A DNA stretch of 22,913 bases from a virus, in the IMG/VR virus record IMGVR_UViG_3300031757_000763, positions 1 through 22,913 of that record; one strand, given 5' to 3'. Numbering within the stretch: the stretch's first letter is position 1; the number at the start of each line of letters is the position of its first letter. The translations under genes and the position numbers were made by a program. The notes below the pieces were generated by a model that was not told the origin of the DNA, did no database searches, and saw nothing but the letters and a program-made list of their open reading frames with translations. Positions 22,538 through 22,913 of the stretch are shown here, piece by piece.

Positions 22538-22913
22538 ATGGCGAGAGAGAATTATAGAGACGCACTTTCGATAATCTTAGACCATGAAGGTGGATACGTT
22601 AATCACCCTAAAGACCCGGGTGGTATTACTAATATGGGTGTTACTAAACGGACTTATGAAGAATGGGTAGGACACGACGTTGATGCTGACACTATGAAAG
22701 CACTAACTGAAGATGATGTTGCTCCTATCTATGAAAAGAACTACTGGGGCAGAGTTCATGCAAACGATTTGCCCGCCGGCCTAGATCTGTGCGTATTCGA
22801 CTTTGGCGTAAACGCTGGCACAGGACGAGCCGCTAGATACCTACAAGAGCTAGTCGGAGCAGGAGTAGATGGGGCTATAGGCCCAAATACAATTAGTAAA
22901 GTGAACGAATTTG
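22538..22913 (+). CDS. Endolysin, GH108-type N-acetylmuramidase, N-terminal part
   Basis: The first 125 residues are visible; the gene runs off the window. The GH108 signature is DHEGGYVNHPKDPGGITNMGVT (15-36), with E17 as the expected catalytic acid. It is followed by Y-E-K-NYWGRVHANDLPAGLDLCVFDFGVNAGTGRAARYLQELVGAGVDGAIGP, whose end matches the family's peptidoglycan-binding portion. It cleaves the glycan strand of host peptidoglycan at lysis. No N-terminal signal peptide is seen, so a holin or pinholin would be needed; none is certain here. SD: AAAGGA. Confident family call. Confidence 0.92.
   Translation, partial: MARENYRDALSIILDHEGGYVNHPKDPGGITNMGVTKRTYEEWVGHDVDADTMKALTEDDVAPIYEKNYWGRVHANDLPAGLDLCVFDFGVNAGTGRAARYLQELVGAGVDGAIGPNTISKVNEF

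Noticed and set aside
1-22913. tRNA genes and insertion sequences
   Set aside because: No cloverleaf-like segment with a T-loop motif, and no transposase or terminal inverted repeats were seen; gaps between genes are too short.

Overview
The window is a stretch of a T4-like myovirus genome, AT-rich and densely packed. Most genes are separated by a few bases or overlap by 1 to 20. The evidence is a gp44-type sliding-clamp loader subunit, a phage GroES, MazG, PhoH and ThyX, a GH108 endolysin, and a long block of fibre-like structural proteins of the kind seen in marine T4-like phages. The ferredoxin (FdxA type, [3Fe-4S][4Fe-4S]), SbmA/BacA transporter, parvulin and ThyX look proteobacterial. 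With the low GC this suggests a phage of a marine alphaproteobacterium, for example SAR11/Pelagibacter. The host assignment is inference.

Layout. Positions 1-9233 and 9272-13385 form a late, virion-related block on the plus strand. It holds the end of one fibre protein, a 952-residue fibre with a cupredoxin-like tip, two tandem subtilisin-like proteases with propeptides, a short fibre-type protein, a YHYH-domain protein, an SbmA-like inner-membrane transporter, a 1172-residue alpha/beta-hydrolase plus Ig-like-repeat protein and a small structural protein. From 13396 to 16871 come a small hypothetical protein, a DnaE-like fragment ending just before the polymerase catalytic aspartates, a lysine-rich protein, GroES, MazG and two paralogous 2-oxoglutarate/Fe(II) oxygenases.

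At 16880-16908 there is a consensus sigma-70 promoter (TTGACA, 17-bp spacer, TATAAT). It heads an overlapping operon: a 53-residue membrane protein, clamp loader gp44, an 86-residue unknown, ferredoxin, parvulin, ThyX and a 247-residue unknown. This looks like the early/middle replication and nucleotide-metabolism unit. phoH lies on the opposite strand (20389-21099) with its own SD and candidate promoter, and a possible 27-residue membrane peptide follows it. A divergent region (21100-21263) with a nested inverted repeat separates phoH from two conserved unknown proteins and the start of a GH108 endolysin, which the window edge cuts.

TAAATA-type motifs resembling the T4 late promoter (TATAAATA) lie about 17-26 bases before six plus-strand genes and mark probable late transcription units. 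The most unusual points are an Asp in place of the serine nucleophile in the hydrolase domain, a Glu in place of the catalytic Asp in the first of the two subtilases, a complete His/Cys/His/Met copper-type ligand set at the fibre tip, the SbmA-like transporter inside the late block, and the truncated DnaE-like protein.
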